Positions 1-8,360 of a stretch of 61,961 nt of DNA are shown here, in pieces. The stretch comes from FEN-1297 sp046706945 (GTDB lineage: Bacteria > Bacteroidota > Ignavibacteria > Ignavibacteriales > Ignavibacteriaceae), in the NCBI GenBank assembly GCA_046706945.1, contig JBJKOY010000127.1, positions 1 to 61,961 of the forward strand, given 5' to 3'. The position numbers and the translations under genes were made by a program. The notes below the pieces were generated by a model. It was not told the origin of the DNA. It did no database searches and saw only the letters and a list, made by a program, of their open reading frames with translations. Positions within the stretch are counted from its first letter, which is position 1. Every line of letters begins with the position of its first letter.

Positions 1-63
1 GTGCTTGCAGGCGGTCTTGTCTTTGCATTCTTAAAGATATCAAATGCCGGTAAAAAGAATTAA
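1..63 (+). CDS. C-terminal end of an unidentified, probably membrane, protein (partial)
   Basis: The first 63 bases are open and end in TAA. The 20 visible residues include a hydrophobic stretch (VLAGGLVFAFLKI) followed by a basic tail (NAGKKN), which looks like the end of a last transmembrane helix with a cytoplasmic tail. Only 17 bases separate it from the next gene, a c-type cytochrome, so the two are probably co-transcribed and the missing gene may belong to the same electron-transfer complex. That is inference; the family cannot be recognised from this fragment. Confidence 0.5.
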   Translation: MLAGGLVFAFLKISNAGKKN

Positions 64-80
64 ATGACAGGAGAATTAAA

Positions 81-671
81 ATGAAACGTATTAAATATGC
101 ATATATTATTTTTGCCGCGATCATACCGATTTTTTTATTTTCGGCATTTACGTCGAATAATGATCTAAATTACCGTAATAACTTATACGCTCCCCGGGAC
201 TCTTCCGGCGGGTATAACGGCGGATATATGATGGGCGGAGGTATGATGGGACGCGGAATGATGGGCGGGGGAATGATGAACGGGGGCATGATGGGAAGAA
301 ATATGTACGGACATAACGGCGCGCAAAATAATAACGGAAAGAACGGCAGCTGGGTTGCACCCGGATCGGCCGATAAAATATCCAATCCTTTAAAAGATAT
401 TGCCAAGGCAAGCAGGGAAGGCGAGAATATTTTCAATTCGCAGTGCTTTACCTGCCACGGTACAGACGGTAAAGGCGACGGTCCGGCGGCGGTTTCTTTA
501 CATCCCAAACCAGCGGATTTAACTTCCGCGCGGGTGCAAAAACAAAGCGACGGTGCAATTTTCTGGAAGATCACAAACGGCAACTCGCCAATGCCTTCTT
601 TTAAATATGCGCTGACCAAAGATCAGAGATGGGAACTTGTGGATTATATTAGAGAACTGGGAAACAATTAG
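81..671 (+). CDS. c-type cytochrome, exported, with Met/Gly-rich linker
   Basis: A 196-residue protein with an N-terminal signal/anchor segment (residues about 5-22), a Met/Gly/Asn-rich linker (about 43-90, with repeated GGGMM and GRGMM units) and a C-terminal class I cytochrome c domain. The haem-binding CFTCH motif is at residues 122-126, and the Met in GNSPMPSF (about 171) is the likely sixth haem ligand. It should act as a periplasmic or membrane-tethered electron carrier. The start at 81 follows a purine-rich GGAG sequence 10 bases upstream. The linker is unusual: adjacent Met pairs could bind Cu(I) or simply form a flexible tether. The gene sits 17 bases behind a probable membrane protein. 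Confidence 0.85.
   Translation: MKRIKYAYIIFAAIIPIFLFSAFTSNNDLNYRNNLYAPRDSSGGYNGGYMMGGGMMGRGMMGGGMMNGGMMGRNMYGHNGAQNNNGKNGSWVAPGSADKISNPLKDIAKASREGENIFNSQCFTCHGTDGKGDGPAAVSLHPKPADLTSARVQKQSDGAIFWKITNGNSPMPSFKYALTKDQRWELVDYIRELGNN
223..302 (+). repeat. in-gene degenerate repeat coding the Met/Gly linker
   Basis: Within the cytochrome gene, degenerate repeats built on ATGATGGGCGGGGG-like units encode about six GGMM/GRGMM blocks. The opposite strand is also open here, which is a by-product of the biased composition. Confidence 0.6.
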
Positions 672-1064
672 TAAGTTTTCGGTCCTTTTTTATAGAATAA
701 ATAAATAGTATTGAGTTTTTCGCGCTATGCGCATAAGAATGTCGGAATTCGACTCAAATAAGTATCTTCACATAGGCCGGAAAAATGTATGCCGGGATGA
801 TTAAATCCCGGCTTTTTTTACCGGTTTGTTACTGCGTTTTGAACCTGCGTATTTCCGGGTGCTTCCCGGAAAAATCCGAAGTGACGAAAGTCATCGTACC
901 TGTTAACGTTGGATTTCTTGTTGTGTATAATCCCGCTTTGTATTATTCTTACTCCGGCATTTCATAATTATTTGCGGTACATAATATAACGGCTGTTTAG
1001 GAAGAAAGTTATTCGATTTTCAAGACGCCGGCAGATTATCTACATACATTTTTAACATATAAAG
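672..1064. other. intergenic region, 393 bases
   Basis: Apart from a clear terminator hairpin at 791-819 nothing is recognisable. A 60-codon frame at 785-967 starts in the terminator, has no ribosome-binding site and no domain-like sequence, so it is not called a gene. The downstream part presumably holds the promoter of the PAP2 gene at 1065, but no box can be named with confidence. Confidence 0.5.
791..819 (+). terminator. rho-independent terminator
   Basis: An 8-base perfect stem (GCCGGGAT / ATCCCGGC, 791-798 and 805-812) with a 6-base loop is followed directly by a run of seven T. It lies 120 bases after the cytochrome stop codon and probably ends that transcript. Confidence 0.85.
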
Positions 1065-1991
1065 ATGAAAATACTTTCTATCCTAATTTTTTTAACACTG
1101 TCTTTCCCGGCCTCTCAAAATTTGTATTCCTTTTCCAAGCACCGGCATAAAACTTCCGCGGCGGCCGATACCGGCGGGATTTCACAAGAATTAAATTTAG
1201 AGAACAGTATTCGGCCGGACAGGTTGACCTGGTACCAGATGTTCACGCATTTACCTTCAGATTATTACCGATTTTTTACAAATACATTCGCATCCCAAAA
1301 CATCCCTAAACTGGCGGCTTTTGCCGCCTTAACCGGCTCTCTTTTTTTCGCGGATCAGGCGGGCTGGCAGTTCAACAGGAATACTTATACAAGATCAAAG
1401 TTTATCCACAAGACGGCAGATGTTGCAGTGATTATGGGAAACGGAGAATACCAGTTTATTGGAAGCGCCTTATTTGCTGCTTCCGGGATTGTTTTTCATG
1501 ACAGAACGGCGCTTAAAACCGGCAGCAATATTGCCGAAGCTATCCTTGCCACGGGTCTCTTCGTTCAATTGCTTAAAAGAATTACCGGCAGAGAAAGTCC
1601 TATAGTTTCGACCGAAAAAGGCGGCGAGTGGGATTTTTTCCCCAGCATAAAAGAATACCAAAAACATCAACCCGAGTACTACTCCTTCCCGTCCGGACAT
1701 CTTTCAACCGCAACGGCTATTTTTACGGTGATCGCAAATAATTACCCGGACTCAAAGTGGATTAAACCCGTAGGATATTCCCTGCTCGGAATTCTCGGAA
1801 TATCACTCGTAGATAGGGGTATGCATTGGTACAGCGATCTGCCGATTGCATATTTCCTGGGCTATTCGTTCGGAAATATTATTGCTCCGGTAAAAAACAA
1901 TGATGCAAATAAAATAGATAATACTTCTCTATCGGTCTTGCCGTCAATTACTTACAACGGGCTTCAATTACAGTTGAGTTATTCTTTCTAG
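1065..1991 (+). CDS. PAP2-superfamily phosphatase, exported
   Basis: A 308-residue protein with an N-terminal signal segment (about 1-20) and a PAP2/haloperoxidase-like core. Motif 1 is visible as KRITGRESP, motif 2 as SFPSGHLST and motif 3 as DRGMHWYSD, the last two carrying the catalytic histidines. Members remove phosphate from lipid phosphates such as undecaprenyl pyrophosphate or phosphatidate at the membrane surface. Several hydrophobic segments fit a multi-pass membrane enzyme. In motif 3 the usual Ser-Arg pair reads Ser-Leu, with an Arg three residues later, so the phosphate-binding arginine is displaced. Substrate cannot be assigned. A second PAP2 gene lies at 26310-27101. Confidence 0.85.
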   Translation: MKILSILIFLTLSFPASQNLYSFSKHRHKTSAAADTGGISQELNLENSIRPDRLTWYQMFTHLPSDYYRFFTNTFASQNIPKLAAFAALTGSLFFADQAGWQFNRNTYTRSKFIHKTADVAVIMGNGEYQFIGSALFAASGIVFHDRTALKTGSNIAEAILATGLFVQLLKRITGRESPIVSTEKGGEWDFFPSIKEYQKHQPEYYSFPSGHLSTATAIFTVIANNYPDSKWIKPVGYSLLGILGISLVDRGMHWYSDLPIAYFLGYSFGNIIAPVKNNDANKIDNTSLSVLPSITYNGLQLQLSYSF

Positions 1992-2103
1992 CTTCTAAGA
2001 CCCTGCAGCCTCTCTTATTATCCTTTCTTTAATATTTCGTGATTTTTTCGTGATCATAAGAAATTAGATTGTGAATACACTTATAAAATGAAAGGGTATT
2101 AAA

Positions 2104-2487
2104 ATGAAAGCACTTTTTGTTATTTGTTCGTTATTGTTCGTGATTTTTATATCGGCTGCCGGGTACTCGCAATCTGCAGGTAATCCCGGCAATATGAAAA
2201 AATCCGTCACTATGAAAACCATGAAGCCTTCGAGCGCGGCGCACCGGAAAGGCATGCATAAAACAATGAAATCGTCCGGCAAAATGAAGAGCGCAAAAAT
2301 GACGATGTCCGGTAAAACTAAAGGGGAAATGAAAATGTCGGATCATAAAAATACCGGAAAGGACAAATCCATGAAGATGATGAAGAATAAGAAAATGAAA
2401 AAGACGGATAATATGACCGGAATGAAAATGCAAAAGATGAATGATTCCCAAATGATGCAAACTAAAAAAATGCAGGATGAAAAATGA
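2104..2487 (+). CDS. Lys/Met-rich low-complexity secreted protein
   Basis: A 127-residue protein with a convincing signal peptide (MKALFVICSLLFVIFISAAGYSQ-type, cleavage near residue 22) and a mature part made almost entirely of Lys, Met, Ser, Thr and Gly, with many KMK, MKM and HK pairs. No family is recognised. Such composition could bind metal ions (Met/His for copper) or polyanions (Lys), but this is inference. Its signal peptide and clean start (AAAGGGTATTAAA before ATG) argue that it is real rather than a chance frame. It is the second Met-rich exported protein within 2.5 kb, after the cytochrome at 81-671. Confidence 0.65.
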   Translation: MKALFVICSLLFVIFISAAGYSQSAGNPGNMKKSVTMKTMKPSSAAHRKGMHKTMKSSGKMKSAKMTMSGKTKGEMKMSDHKNTGKDKSMKMMKNKKMKKTDNMTGMKMQKMNDSQMMQTKKMQDEK

Positions 2488-2821
2488 ACAGCCCAGCCGC
2501 AACAAATACGGTTTCGCAGCTAAAAGTTATTAATCCTAAGCGGCAAAACGGAAGGGGGACTGCCCGGCAGGCAGGCGGGTTAAACCACCTTTCTATCGTC
2601 GCGGCGGTACCGGAAAGCGGCTTAAAAAGTAACGTTTTAATATCCTGGCCGGAAATCTTGTTATAAGATAATTCACGAAATTTCGGCAGTGAATAAAAAG
2701 CTGTCCATTATTAAATGCAAGGTGTTTAATATTTTGAGCGCTTAATCCGAAAAAGTTATTTGAATCGATGCTATTCTTGTGGCATTTAATTTGGTCGTTG
2801 CCTGCTCGGCAATAACCGGGT
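2488..2821. other. intergenic region, 334 bases, with palindromic repeat
   Basis: No convincing gene on either strand. A GC-rich repeat of the form ACTGCC...GGCAGGCAG lies at 2559-2575 and resembles the element at 32454-32473. The rest is AT-rich and featureless to my eye. Confidence 0.45.
2556..2581. repeat. dispersed palindromic GC-rich repeat, copy 1
   Basis: The stretch GGGGACTGCCCGGCAGGCAG can fold on itself (CTGCC against GGCAG) and begins with the same GGGACTGCC as the repeat at 32451-32473. Both copies are intergenic. This type of short palindrome is common between genes in related genomes; function unknown. Confidence 0.45.
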
Positions 2822-3466
2822 ATGAAAATGAAAAAGATAATAAGCGCGATTTTAATATTATTTCCGTTCTTAATACAGGCACAAACGAGAATCGGAAGCA
2901 TAAGACTTGGTATGTACGATGCGTCGGCGACAGGCGCCGGGTTCATCATCGGATATGAGGGAGGCTGGTACATCGATAATAACTTTTCGCTGGGGTGGAG
3001 CATCGACTGGTTCCATAAAAATTACGTCGACGAAAAACTTGTTTCCGAATTCAACGATTTTTACGGACCCAACAGTACCTTAAACGAGCTTAGGGCGAAA
3101 ACCAACGTGCATGCCGTTCCCCTGATGGGAAACGTCACAATAAGCTGGCCGGTCGGACCGCAGACCAAGATATACGCAACCGGCGGTGCGGGTCTAGAAG
3201 TCATGCTTATTTATTATAAAAATTACAATAACCCTAATAACGACGAATTTAAAGGGGCCTACGACTTTGCATGGAAACTGGGCGGGGGAATAGCTTATGA
3301 AATCGGCGCAAGGTCCGATGCGCTTTTCGAACTTGGCTACTGCAACTCGCAGCCGAGATGGCAATACGAAGTAACTGATTCCAATACCGGCAGAACAAGA
3401 GTATTCGAAAGGCAATTTGATATGAGCGGTATAATAATGCGCGTCGGTTTCAGATTTTATTTTTAG
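2822..3466 (+). CDS. small outer membrane beta-barrel protein
   Basis: A 214-residue protein with a signal peptide (about 1-20, ending IQAQ) and a body of alternating hydrophobic and polar residues rich in Gly and aromatics. It ends in FRFYF, the terminal Phe typical of Bam-inserted barrels. Recurrent short strands such as GAGFIIGYEGGWYID and IIMRVGFRFYF fit an 8- to 10-strand barrel of the OmpW/opacity type. No ligand can be proposed. An alternative start three codons in (ATG at 2828) is possible. It converges on the patatin gene, 33 bases away. Confidence 0.7.
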   Translation: MKMKKIISAILILFPFLIQAQTRIGSIRLGMYDASATGAGFIIGYEGGWYIDNNFSLGWSIDWFHKNYVDEKLVSEFNDFYGPNSTLNELRAKTNVHAVPLMGNVTISWPVGPQTKIYATGGAGLEVMLIYYKNYNNPNNDEFKGAYDFAWKLGGGIAYEIGARSDALFELGYCNSQPRWQYEVTDSNTGRTRVFERQFDMSGIIMRVGFRFYF

Positions 3467-3499
3467 TAAATATTCAAAAGGAGTTTGGGGTTCAGCGGT

Positions 3500-4417
3500 T
3501 CAATCGTATCCTTTTAATTTTTTTATGTACTGTTCTATTTCCAGAAGATAGGAATTCCTGTTAACCAGTTTTTTTACTTTTACCAGGCTTTCGTTCGCGG
3601 CCTTTTCCCCGGCTTTGATTATTTCTTCGGCTTTGTCGAAATCCGCCCAGGATAGTTTTTTTACCTTGGGACTAATAACCAGATCCGATTCTTTCAACCT
3701 GATCAGGGATAGGTGGTAAGAAGTAATATCTTCGGTTCTGTATAGTATGTCGAGTATGCTTTTAGTCGGCTTTACCGTTTTTATATTTTTAGTTACGTCT
3801 ACAGCAAGTACGCGGTCAGCTCCTATTTCTCTAACTTTCCCTGCCGGAACGCTCTCCGAAGAACTGCCGTCTACAAGAAGTAAATTTCCTATTTTAACCG
3901 GGGGATAAATACCCGGCACCGCGGAGCTTGCTCTTATTGCATCGCGGAGGCTTCCGGAGGTAAAATTAATTTCTTCGCCCGAGATCAGATCGGTTGCGAC
4001 GGCCGAAAAATTTATTTTTAACTTTTCAATCGGAGTATCCGGGATCATCCGGTAAATTTCTTCGGTTATTTCTTCGTCGAAATACGAAAGGTGGCCGAGC
4101 GCTTTTAACGCATTAAACCGTGATTCGATATAACCGAAAAATTGTTCGAAATAATTTTTATCGTGAATGTTTTTATTCTCGCTGAACGTATCCATTCCCA
4201 GTTTTTCAAATCTCGGGTCTTTGATAGCCTTGTAAATAAATTCCTCCGTTTGCACAGCATTGCCGAAGTATGCGTACAACCCGCCGATTATTGCCCCCAT
4301 GCTGCAGCCTGTTATGGCGCTTATTTTTATTTCTTCCCGGTCAAGTACCTTAAGAACGCCTATGTGCGCAAAACCCCGGGCTCCCCCTCCTCCCAAAGCC
4401 AGCCCCAGTTTAGACAT
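3500..4417 (-). CDS. patatin-like phospholipase (NTE/RssA family)
   Basis: A 305-residue cytoplasmic protein with the full patatin signature: oxyanion-hole glycine loop GGGGARG (residues 9-15), nucleophile elbow GCSMG (Ser39) and catalytic Asp in VDGSSS (Asp183). The family hydrolyses acyl esters of phospholipids or lysophospholipids using a Ser-Asp dyad. The Asp motif is DGS rather than the commoner DG(A/G). The length agrees with bacterial RssA/YlbK-type enzymes that lack added domains. It stands alone between two plus-strand genes. Its physiological substrate cannot be read from the sequence. Confidence 0.88.
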   Translation of the reverse strand: MSKLGLALGGGGARGFAHIGVLKVLDREEIKISAITGCSMGAIIGGLYAYFGNAVQTEEFIYKAIKDPRFEKLGMDTFSENKNIHDKNYFEQFFGYIESRFNALKALGHLSYFDEEITEEIYRMIPDTPIEKLKINFSAVATDLISGEEINFTSGSLRDAIRASSAVPGIYPPVKIGNLLLVDGSSSESVPAGKVREIGADRVLAVDVTKNIKTVKPTKSILDILYRTEDITSYHLSLIRLKESDLVISPKVKKLSWADFDKAEEIIKAGEKAANESLVKVKKLVNRNSYLLEIEQYIKKLKGYD

Positions 4418-4624
4418 TGTCGTTTCCGCTAAAGTAATTTGAAATAATTTTATTCAATAACTAATGTAAAAAATATTTTCGGCATTATCCCGTATTCCAT
4501 CGAATGCCTGCTTCAGTTTTCTCACCCGCTTAAGGAAGAATAACGCCTTTCAAAACAATATAATACACTTCAATGCGCGCAGAAATTATATTCGAATTGC
4601 AAATTTCAATAAACGGGGACAAAA

Positions 4625-7054
4625 ATGAAAAATCAATATCTTATTATAGTTATAATATTATTAAGCACAACTGTTTTTCCGCAAAGCGGTATGGTGGCTT
4701 CATTATACAACAGCGGAAAGATCTCAGGTAAAATAGTAGATGCCGAAGAAGGAAGTCCTCTGCCGTCGGCAAATATTACACTTCATAACCAGAACGACTC
4801 GGCTTTCGCCGGCGGAATATCAAGCGGGCCGGACGGTGAATTTACGTTGAAAAATTTGAATGAAGGCAGATATTATTTGAAGATCAGCTATGTCGGCTAT
4901 TCTAATAAAATTATTCCGAATATTGCTCTGTCGCGGGAACACGGTGAATTCAAAGCAGGTATTGTAAAGATGGGGAAAAACACGGTAACGCTTCAGGAGG
5001 CAAAGGTAATCGGCGAAAAAGCGGCCGAAGAACTGCGTCTCGATAAGAAGGTAATCAACGTCGGTCAAAATATTAATGCTTCGGGAGGGACGGCACTGGA
5101 TGTATTGCGCGATCAGCCGTCAGTACGGGTCGACCCAGACGGTACGGTTTATCTTCGCGGTAGTTCCGATTTTAAAGTATTAATCAACGGAAAGCCGAGC
5201 GTGCTTCAAGGCTCCGATGCGCTGAGGCAATTAAGCGCAAATATGATCGACAACATAGAAATAATTACCAATCCCTCCGCCAAGTACGATGCGGAAGGCT
5301 CGGCCGGTATTATCAATATAAATCTGAAAAAGCAAAAGGAATATTCGTTAAGCGGCATTGCTAATTTAAACAGCGGATCGAGAGATAAATATAACGGCGA
5401 TTTCTCGGTGAATTATAACGTAAATGATCTAAATGTTTCGGGAGGCGTCGATTACAGGAACAATTCTAATTTTAACGACCAGGGCGTGGAAAGATCTTCC
5501 TTTTCTCCTTCAGGCGATATATACAACTCGACCAAGCTTTCGATTAAAGATCACAGGAAACAATACAGCGGCAGGGCGGGAATCGATTATACTTTCAACG
5601 AAAAAAATTCAATGTCGTTGTCTCTGGGAGGCGGTGAGGTTGATGTTTTTACGGCTATAAATTCGAGCGTTAAAAACACCGGCCAAAGCGCATTGGACTT
5701 TGCCTTCAACGAAAACAATTACGAAACACCCGTCAAATATTTCAATTCATCTTTGAATTACGATCATAAATTCTCCCCGGGCGTCAGCGGGATTTCATTT
5801 GAAGTTACATACAGCAACATTTCTCTGCCCGGAATTCGCAATTCCGCGGAATTCGTAACCGATGCTTCTTATATTTCGCGAAATGCCGACCCTCTTAAAA
5901 CAAAATTCGAAAATGACGCGGTCAGAAACGAAGGCAGGGTAAAGCTGAACTTTAATCAAAAAATAAACGAGCAGTCTACATTTGAACTCGGGGTCCAGTC
6001 GAATTTATCCTACAGGAATTTCAATATCGAAAATATGCTGTTCGACTGGAATTCGGACGCATATGTTGCCGACAGCGGACTGACAAACAAATTCGATTTC
6101 AAAAACAACGTTTACGCGGCATTTGCCACGTACTCAAGTTCACTTTTCGATTTCAACTACATGCTCGGCATAAGGGCCGAATACAACGACAGGCTTCTCG
6201 ATCAAAAAACTCTAAACGGAAGCTTTAAATTTAATAAAACGGATTACTTCCCTTCCTTAAACATATCCAGGAAGATCGGCGACCATCAGCTGCAATTCAG
6301 CTACAGCAGGCGGATCAACAGGCCCAACGAAAACCTGTTGAACCCGTTCCCTTTCTACAACGATACTTACCTGACGAGCGCCGGGAACCCGGATCTTCTG
6401 CCAGAATATATAAACTCGTTCGAGCTGAATTATCAAAAAATGTTCGGGAGTATTTTCTTTTCGGTCCAGACATATTATAGGAACTCCGACAACGGCGTAC
6501 AGCAGACTTTTAAGGTAGAGCCGAACGGAAAATTGCTCACTACCTTTGAAAATTTCGCGAAAACCGATACATACGGATCGGAAATTTCTTCCAGTTTTAA
6601 TGTTGCCGAAATATTTAAATTCGACCCGGGCATAAATTTATACGGCAGCTCTTTTAACGGAAATATCGTAGGCATGAACATCAATAAAGATATTTTCAAT
6701 TGGACGGCAAGATTAAATACAACTGTAATCATCGATCCCGATACGCGCCTGCAGTTCGGAGGCAACTATTTCGGAAAAATAAACCAGCCTCAAATTGAAA
6801 TCAGACCCTTCTTTATTCTAAACGCTTCGCTGAAAAGGGACTTTTTCGACAAAAAATTGTCGCTTACTTTACAGGCGAGAAATATATTAACGACTTCTAA
6901 TCTGGATATAATAAGCAACGGAACGAATTTTAACAGCAGTATTTTTGTCCACGGAGAAGTGCCCGTAATCAGCTTAATGATCGGGTATAATTTTAATAAC
7001 TTCAAAAAATCCAGGACAGGCAGCGACAACATAGACATACGATCCGGGCTTTGA
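4625..7054 (+). CDS. TonB-dependent-receptor-like outer membrane protein
   Basis: An 809-residue protein. After a signal peptide (about 1-19) comes a carboxypeptidase-regulatory-like beta-sandwich (about 33-115; GKIVDAEEGSPLP ... SYVGYSNK). A plug domain follows (about 135-230; DVLRDQPSVRVDPDGTVYLRG ... NPSAKYDAEGSAGIINI). The rest is a long beta-barrel of the outer-membrane-beta-barrel type common in Bacteroidota (PF14905-like). It probably transports a large or scarce substrate, powered by TonB. No SusD partner is next to it, so it is not a classic glycan-utilisation pair. It ends in a hydrophilic tail rather than an aromatic residue. The ligand is unknown. Confidence 0.85.
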   Translation: MKNQYLIIVIILLSTTVFPQSGMVASLYNSGKISGKIVDAEEGSPLPSANITLHNQNDSAFAGGISSGPDGEFTLKNLNEGRYYLKISYVGYSNKIIPNIALSREHGEFKAGIVKMGKNTVTLQEAKVIGEKAAEELRLDKKVINVGQNINASGGTALDVLRDQPSVRVDPDGTVYLRGSSDFKVLINGKPSVLQGSDALRQLSANMIDNIEIITNPSAKYDAEGSAGIININLKKQKEYSLSGIANLNSGSRDKYNGDFSVNYNVNDLNVSGGVDYRNNSNFNDQGVERSSFSPSGDIYNSTKLSIKDHRKQYSGRAGIDYTFNEKNSMSLSLGGGEVDVFTAINSSVKNTGQSALDFAFNENNYETPVKYFNSSLNYDHKFSPGVSGISFEVTYSNISLPGIRNSAEFVTDASYISRNADPLKTKFENDAVRNEGRVKLNFNQKINEQSTFELGVQSNLSYRNFNIENMLFDWNSDAYVADSGLTNKFDFKNNVYAAFATYSSSLFDFNYMLGIRAEYNDRLLDQKTLNGSFKFNKTDYFPSLNISRKIGDHQLQFSYSRRINRPNENLLNPFPFYNDTYLTSAGNPDLLPEYINSFELNYQKMFGSIFFSVQTYYRNSDNGVQQTFKVEPNGKLLTTFENFAKTDTYGSEISSSFNVAEIFKFDPGINLYGSSFNGNIVGMNINKDIFNWTARLNTTVIIDPDTRLQFGGNYFGKINQPQIEIRPFFILNASLKRDFFDKKLSLTLQARNILTTSNLDIISNGTNFNSSIFVHGEVPVISLMIGYNFNNFKKSRTGSDNIDIRSGL

Positions 7055-7131
7055 TCTATTGACCGGGAATTTTATAGTTTTGTATATTTGATCCGTAAAT
7101 AACAAACGAAGCAGTTCGAAGGGAAATAAAT

Positions 7132-7671
7132 ATGGAAGGATCAAAACTGGAAGAATTGAGATATCCGATCGGCCGTTTTAAAAGCGAGGGGGAGATTACG
7201 GCGGAAATGATATCCGGCTTTATAAATGAAATTGCTCATGCGCCGGCGGATCTTAAAAGGGCGGTAAGCGGCTTAAGCGAGGCTCAGTTAAACACCGAGT
7301 ATCGCCCCGGCGGATGGAAGGTAAAACAGGTCGTACATCATCTGCCCGACAGTCACATGAACAGTTATATCAGATTTAAGCTGGCGTTGACCGAAAATTC
7401 TCCGCAAATAAAACCGTATGATGAATCGGAATGGGCAAAGCTTAAAGATTCTATTGAGACTCCCGTTCAAGTGTCTCTAGATTTATTTGAGGCGCTGCAT
7501 AAAAGATGGGTTATTCTCTTAAACGGTATGTCGAAAGACGATCTGAAGAAAACTTTTTATCACCCGGAAAGAGGTGCGGTCCGCCTTGATAATACAATTG
7601 CTTTATATGCATGGCACGGGAAGCACCACATTGCCCATATTAATTCTTTGAGAAAAAGAATGGGGTGGTAA
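7132..7671 (+). CDS. YfiT/DinB-superfamily protein (bacillithiol-transferase-like)
   Basis: A 179-residue protein beginning with LRYPIGRF, the characteristic N-terminus of the YfiT branch of the DinB four-helix fold. Putative metal-binding histidines are seen in VVHHLPDSH (about 64-72) and WHGKHHIAH (about 159-167), the family's His triad. YfiT-type enzymes are thought to transfer low-molecular-weight thiols or act as metal-dependent hydrolases. Whether this organism makes bacillithiol is not shown here. A GGGAAATAAAT sequence precedes the ATG. A second DinB-fold gene is at 9325. Confidence 0.8.
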   Translation: MEGSKLEELRYPIGRFKSEGEITAEMISGFINEIAHAPADLKRAVSGLSEAQLNTEYRPGGWKVKQVVHHLPDSHMNSYIRFKLALTENSPQIKPYDESEWAKLKDSIETPVQVSLDLFEALHKRWVILLNGMSKDDLKKTFYHPERGAVRLDNTIALYAWHGKHHIAHINSLRKRMGW

Positions 7672-7878
7672 AAATTACCGGATTTTTTAGTACCCTAATT
7701 TTTTAGAAAAAAAGGCATAATCCTCTCTAATCAAAGAAACGGGGGAATTGAAATTATCGCACAATTTTTGCTGAAAAAAAATTTTTTATAATTTGTTTTA
7801 AATTTACCCGAAAAATTTTATCTTGGGGGACGACATTCGCAAATCAGTACATTAATTGATAAATTTTTTCGGGGGATC

Positions 7879-8091
7879 GTGCGCCGAACGTTAAAAAAAT
7901 TGAAGCGGATCTTTATAGCCGTAGCCGGGTTTACGATTATTGTAATCGGAATAATTCTCATAGTTACTCCGGGTCCTGCAATACTTGTAATACCGGCAGG
8001 CATCGGAATATTGGGTACCGAATTTGTCTGGGCAAAGAGACTTCACGAAAAAATTAATGATAAATTCTTAAAAAAATTCAAATTTAAATAA
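7879..8091 (+). CDS. small PGPGW-type membrane protein, GTG start
   Basis: A 70-residue protein with a basic N-terminus, a hydrophobic region (about 12-45: FIAVAGFTIIVIGIILIVTPGPAILVIPAGIGILG) that can form a helical hairpin turning at TPGP, and a Lys-rich tail. The TPGPA...PAG pattern matches the putative transmembrane PGPGW family; function unknown. The start is GTG at 7879, preceded by the purine run GGGGGA. No in-frame ATG lies close upstream. Confidence 0.65.
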   Translation: MRRTLKKLKRIFIAVAGFTIIVIGIILIVTPGPAILVIPAGIGILGTEFVWAKRLHEKINDKFLKKFKFK

Positions 8092-8360
8092 CCTTCCCGT
8101 TAAGGATTGCCTTTACTCTATAATTATTTTTGATTACTTCCTTCTACTTTGCAGCTTATTCTAACTTTAATAACACAAATCTCCCTCCGACTAAATGAAT
8201 TTTATAATATTATCCAGTTAAAAAAAAACACCGTTTATCTTTCCCTTAGAAAATATATTTTGGACAAATAAGAATTAATTAACAGCCGCTTAATTGCAAT
8301 TCACTATCAAAAAAATTAGCTTCACAATTGGAATTCTATCAAATTTTAATGCGGTTTATA

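Noticed and set aside
170..619. Long Pro/Ile-rich open frame on the minus strand across the cytochrome gene
   Set aside because: It is the complement of the repetitive Met/Gly coding region; it has no start signal or domain, and the plus-strand cytochrome is certain.
785..967. 60-codon frame on the plus strand
   Set aside because: It starts inside a terminator hairpin, has no ribosome-binding site and no protein-like pattern.
1402..1410. TTATCCACA, a perfect DnaA box
   Set aside because: It lies inside the coding sequence of the PAP2 gene and is alone; treated as chance.
2131..2505. His-rich frame on the minus strand
   Set aside because: It is the mirror of the Lys/Met codons of the secreted protein gene; the plus strand has the signal peptide and start.
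2484..2666. Short frame after the Lys/Met-rich gene
   Set aside because: It runs through the palindromic repeat, has no ribosome-binding site and no recognisable sequence.
2593..3003. 136-codon minus-strand frame overlapping the outer membrane protein gene
   Set aside because: It overlaps a well-supported plus-strand gene and its sequence shows no domain; I looked for a gene remnant and could not support one.
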